A stretch of 64,000 nt of DNA from Podarcis raffonei (Eukaryota; Chordata; Lepidosauria; Squamata; Lacertidae): the NCBI RefSeq assembly GCF_027172205.1, contig NC_070614.1, positions 36,152,001 through 36,216,000 of the forward strand, in the 5' to 3' direction. Of the stretch, positions 62,232 through 64,000 are shown piece by piece (positions within the stretch are counted from its first letter, which is position 1; the number at the start of each line of letters is the position of its first letter). Below the pieces are notes generated by a model. It had not been told where the DNA came from. It ran no database searches and was given only the letters and a program-made list of their open reading frames with translations. The translations under genes were made by a program, and so were the position numbers.

Positions 62232-62339
62232 TATGTCCTGCCTGCCCAGCTGGAGGCAGTAATGTTTCTGAAGCTCCGTTGCTGGAAACCACAGAGGGAG
62301 GCAAGAGGGCTCTTGTGGTCCTTTCTTAGAGTTTCTCCC

Positions 62340-62425
62340 CAGGGATCTGTTTGGCCTCTGTGAGAACAGGATGCTGGACTAGATGGGCCATTGGCCTGAT
62401 CCAGCAGCCTCATCCTTTGTTCTCA
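62340..62425 (+). repeat. CR1-like LINE tail fragment
   Basis: GAACAGGATGCTGGACTAGA and GGCCATTGGCCTGATCCAGC match 46540-46605. Confidence 0.6.
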
Positions 62426-62606
62426 TGATGTGTATAGCATCTAAGGTTGGCTAAGTTGTTATCGATGCCCAAGGCAGACAACCCTGCAAATGTACTGTAT
62501 TTACTTGGCAGCAGGGATGGGGGAGAAATTTGATTCGGTTAACATTTGAAGGGGAACCTACATAACCGGCTCTTTCTGAAATGATACGGGATTTGTTAAG
62601 TTGTGG

Positions 62607-62886
62607 GTTGACATAACAGACGACACAGCAATTTCTCCAAAGCAGCTCTTTATTTGTAAATTGGAACAGAACTGAACTGAAGGACTCAGTCAGCCTGCTT
62701 ATATAGAGCTCCAGTACCTTGTTACTGTAACAACTTTCTAAAACTATCCAATCACTGAAAGTCACTTTTGATTCTTTATTTGCATACAAACTATCCAATC
62801 ACTGAACATCACTTTCGATCCTTCATTTGCATAACTATCTACAGTATCCCCCTGCTGGCCCAGGGTGAGAACTTCAGTACATAACA
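62607..62886 (-). mobile_element. solo LTR fossil
   Basis: On the minus strand it starts TGTTATGTACTGAAG. Two tandem units of about 37 bp carry an ATTGG box, then a CTATATAAGCAGG promoter block, then CAAATAAAGAGCTGC. No internal region is seen. It starts with the same 12 bases as the LTR at 48474, so the families are related. The outer boundaries are approximate. Confidence 0.65.
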
Positions 62887-64000
62887 GGATTCAAAATGCC
62901 ATCCTTTGAAAACTGTGCTTGTAACTCAGTTCTCCAACCAAGTAATATGTACAAAAAAGAGAGAGGGTAAAGTGTGCTTAGAAATCAATATATTAGGCAA
63001 AATTTCACACAAACACATTTCTATTAGGAGCAGTAGGCAGGTCGGAGCCAAAGAACAGTTGAGAGGCGGGAGTCCGGGTAGTATAAGGAAACAGGGTAAT
63101 GCTGATAAGTTTTAAAGAGAACTTAAACGAAATGCGAACTTGATGCGCAGAACTGAATTTAAGACTGGGAAAATGAGTAAACAGAAATGGACAAATTCAC
63201 CCATCCCTGCTTGGCAGCAAAAATCCAGTGGATTGTATTCTACATCAGTCATCGAACAGGCCCATTGAAATTAATGGCCACAGCTAATTTAGGCCCAATC
63301 ATTTCAACACATCTAGAATTCAGCTGGATACAATCCAGTAAGAATAAATTAAATAAGTAACAATTTGCTACCCTTTCATAACACCAAAGATTCAGCCGCC
63401 TCACTCTGTCCTATGGTTGGGCTGGCCACACCTGCAATTCATCTGGAGGACTATCCGCACTGTTTTTACACAAGTTACATAAGGGTAGGAGGTGGACAGA
63501 ACACAGAGAGCAAGGCTAAGACCATATTTATTGGGGTTGGAAGAAATGCTGTTGAATTCAGTGAAACTTCTGCATGAATAACTTTAGGGTAGGGATTTTC
63601 TGCAAGCTCTGTTGGGGAGACGCAACAGGCCTTACCTGGCTGGCATCTAAATTTGTTGCCACTTTCCAGGGCAAGATAAAAACATTTTTATTCATCAAGG
63701 CATTTTAATTCAGCGTACGTGTGTGTTTTATTGCTGCTGTTCTGCACATTTGTTTGAACTTACTTTTTGTTAACCTAACATTGATTTTTATCCAGGCGGT
63801 TTTTATTTCCTGCTCTGCTGTTTATAGATTTGGCAGGTTGTTGGTTTTTTTTTAAGTGCATGTGATTTGATTTTGTGGCATTTATAATTCCACCCCCCTC
63901 CCCATATTCCACATTCCACGTGGAATATGCTCGAAGGACACAGTGTATTCATTTATCAACAAAAAAGATAGCAAGAAAAGAACAGACTGAAATCTTGTGC
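62887..64000. other. intergenic, nothing recognised
   Basis: AT-rich DNA. Two phrases near 63640-63800 (GGCAAGATAAAAACATTTTT, ATCAAGGCATTTTAATTC) hint at an L2-type LINE 3' end, but this is weak. Confidence 0.3.

Overview
The window is a piece of vertebrate nuclear genome, almost certainly from a squamate reptile (lizard). Its genes are split into short exons with canonical splice sites. Its repeats are of squamate type: a BovB LINE, long-lived L1, L2/CR1 LINE tails, tRNA-derived SINEs including one with a BovB-like tail, and many short hAT- and pogo-type DNA transposons. No bacterial-style genes, CRISPR arrays or operons are present.

Four genes can be rebuilt, plus the end of a fifth. (1) 158-500 (+): last exon of an unrecognised gene. 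(2) KASH5 (+), 5086-26030: 16 exons giving about 526 aa. It runs from the EF-hand-like region through the coiled coil to a classical KASH tail ending in PPPT. (3) A RAS GTPase (-), 33390-29143: four coding exons, 186 aa. The G-domain is almost identical to KRAS, the C-terminus is of 4B type, and the CaaX box is CIIL. (4) A galanin-family neuropeptide gene (+), 42804-48879, 122 aa, with an upstream non-coding exon and TATA/CRE-like promoter near 41 kb. (5) PTH2/TIP39 (-), 58465-54675: 171 aa precursor ending in a 39-residue TIP39-like peptide.

KASH5 and PTH2 are neighbours on human 19q13.33. In human, KRAS on 12p12 lies near LRMP/IRAG2, which resembles KASH5. The RAS gene between KASH5 and PTH2 is therefore best read as the extra vertebrate RAS paralog (known to me as KRASBL, reported missing from mammals and birds) kept in its ancestral place. 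The galanin-type gene beside it is missing from the human KASH5-PTH2 interval. This combination of a fourth RAS and an extra galanin-like gene in one syntenic block is the most interesting content of the window.

The rest is intron and intergenic DNA. KASH5 and the RAS gene converge, with about 3.1 kb between their stop codons. The RAS promoter is a strong CpG island (34.55-35.72 kb). A second CpG island (2.08-2.56 kb) probably serves KASH5. The intergenic stretches 0.5-5.1, 36-41, 49-54.6 and 58.7-64 kb are made largely of mobile-element fragments, many with readable target-site duplications, plus microsatellites and three solo-LTR fossils with a fourth partial one.
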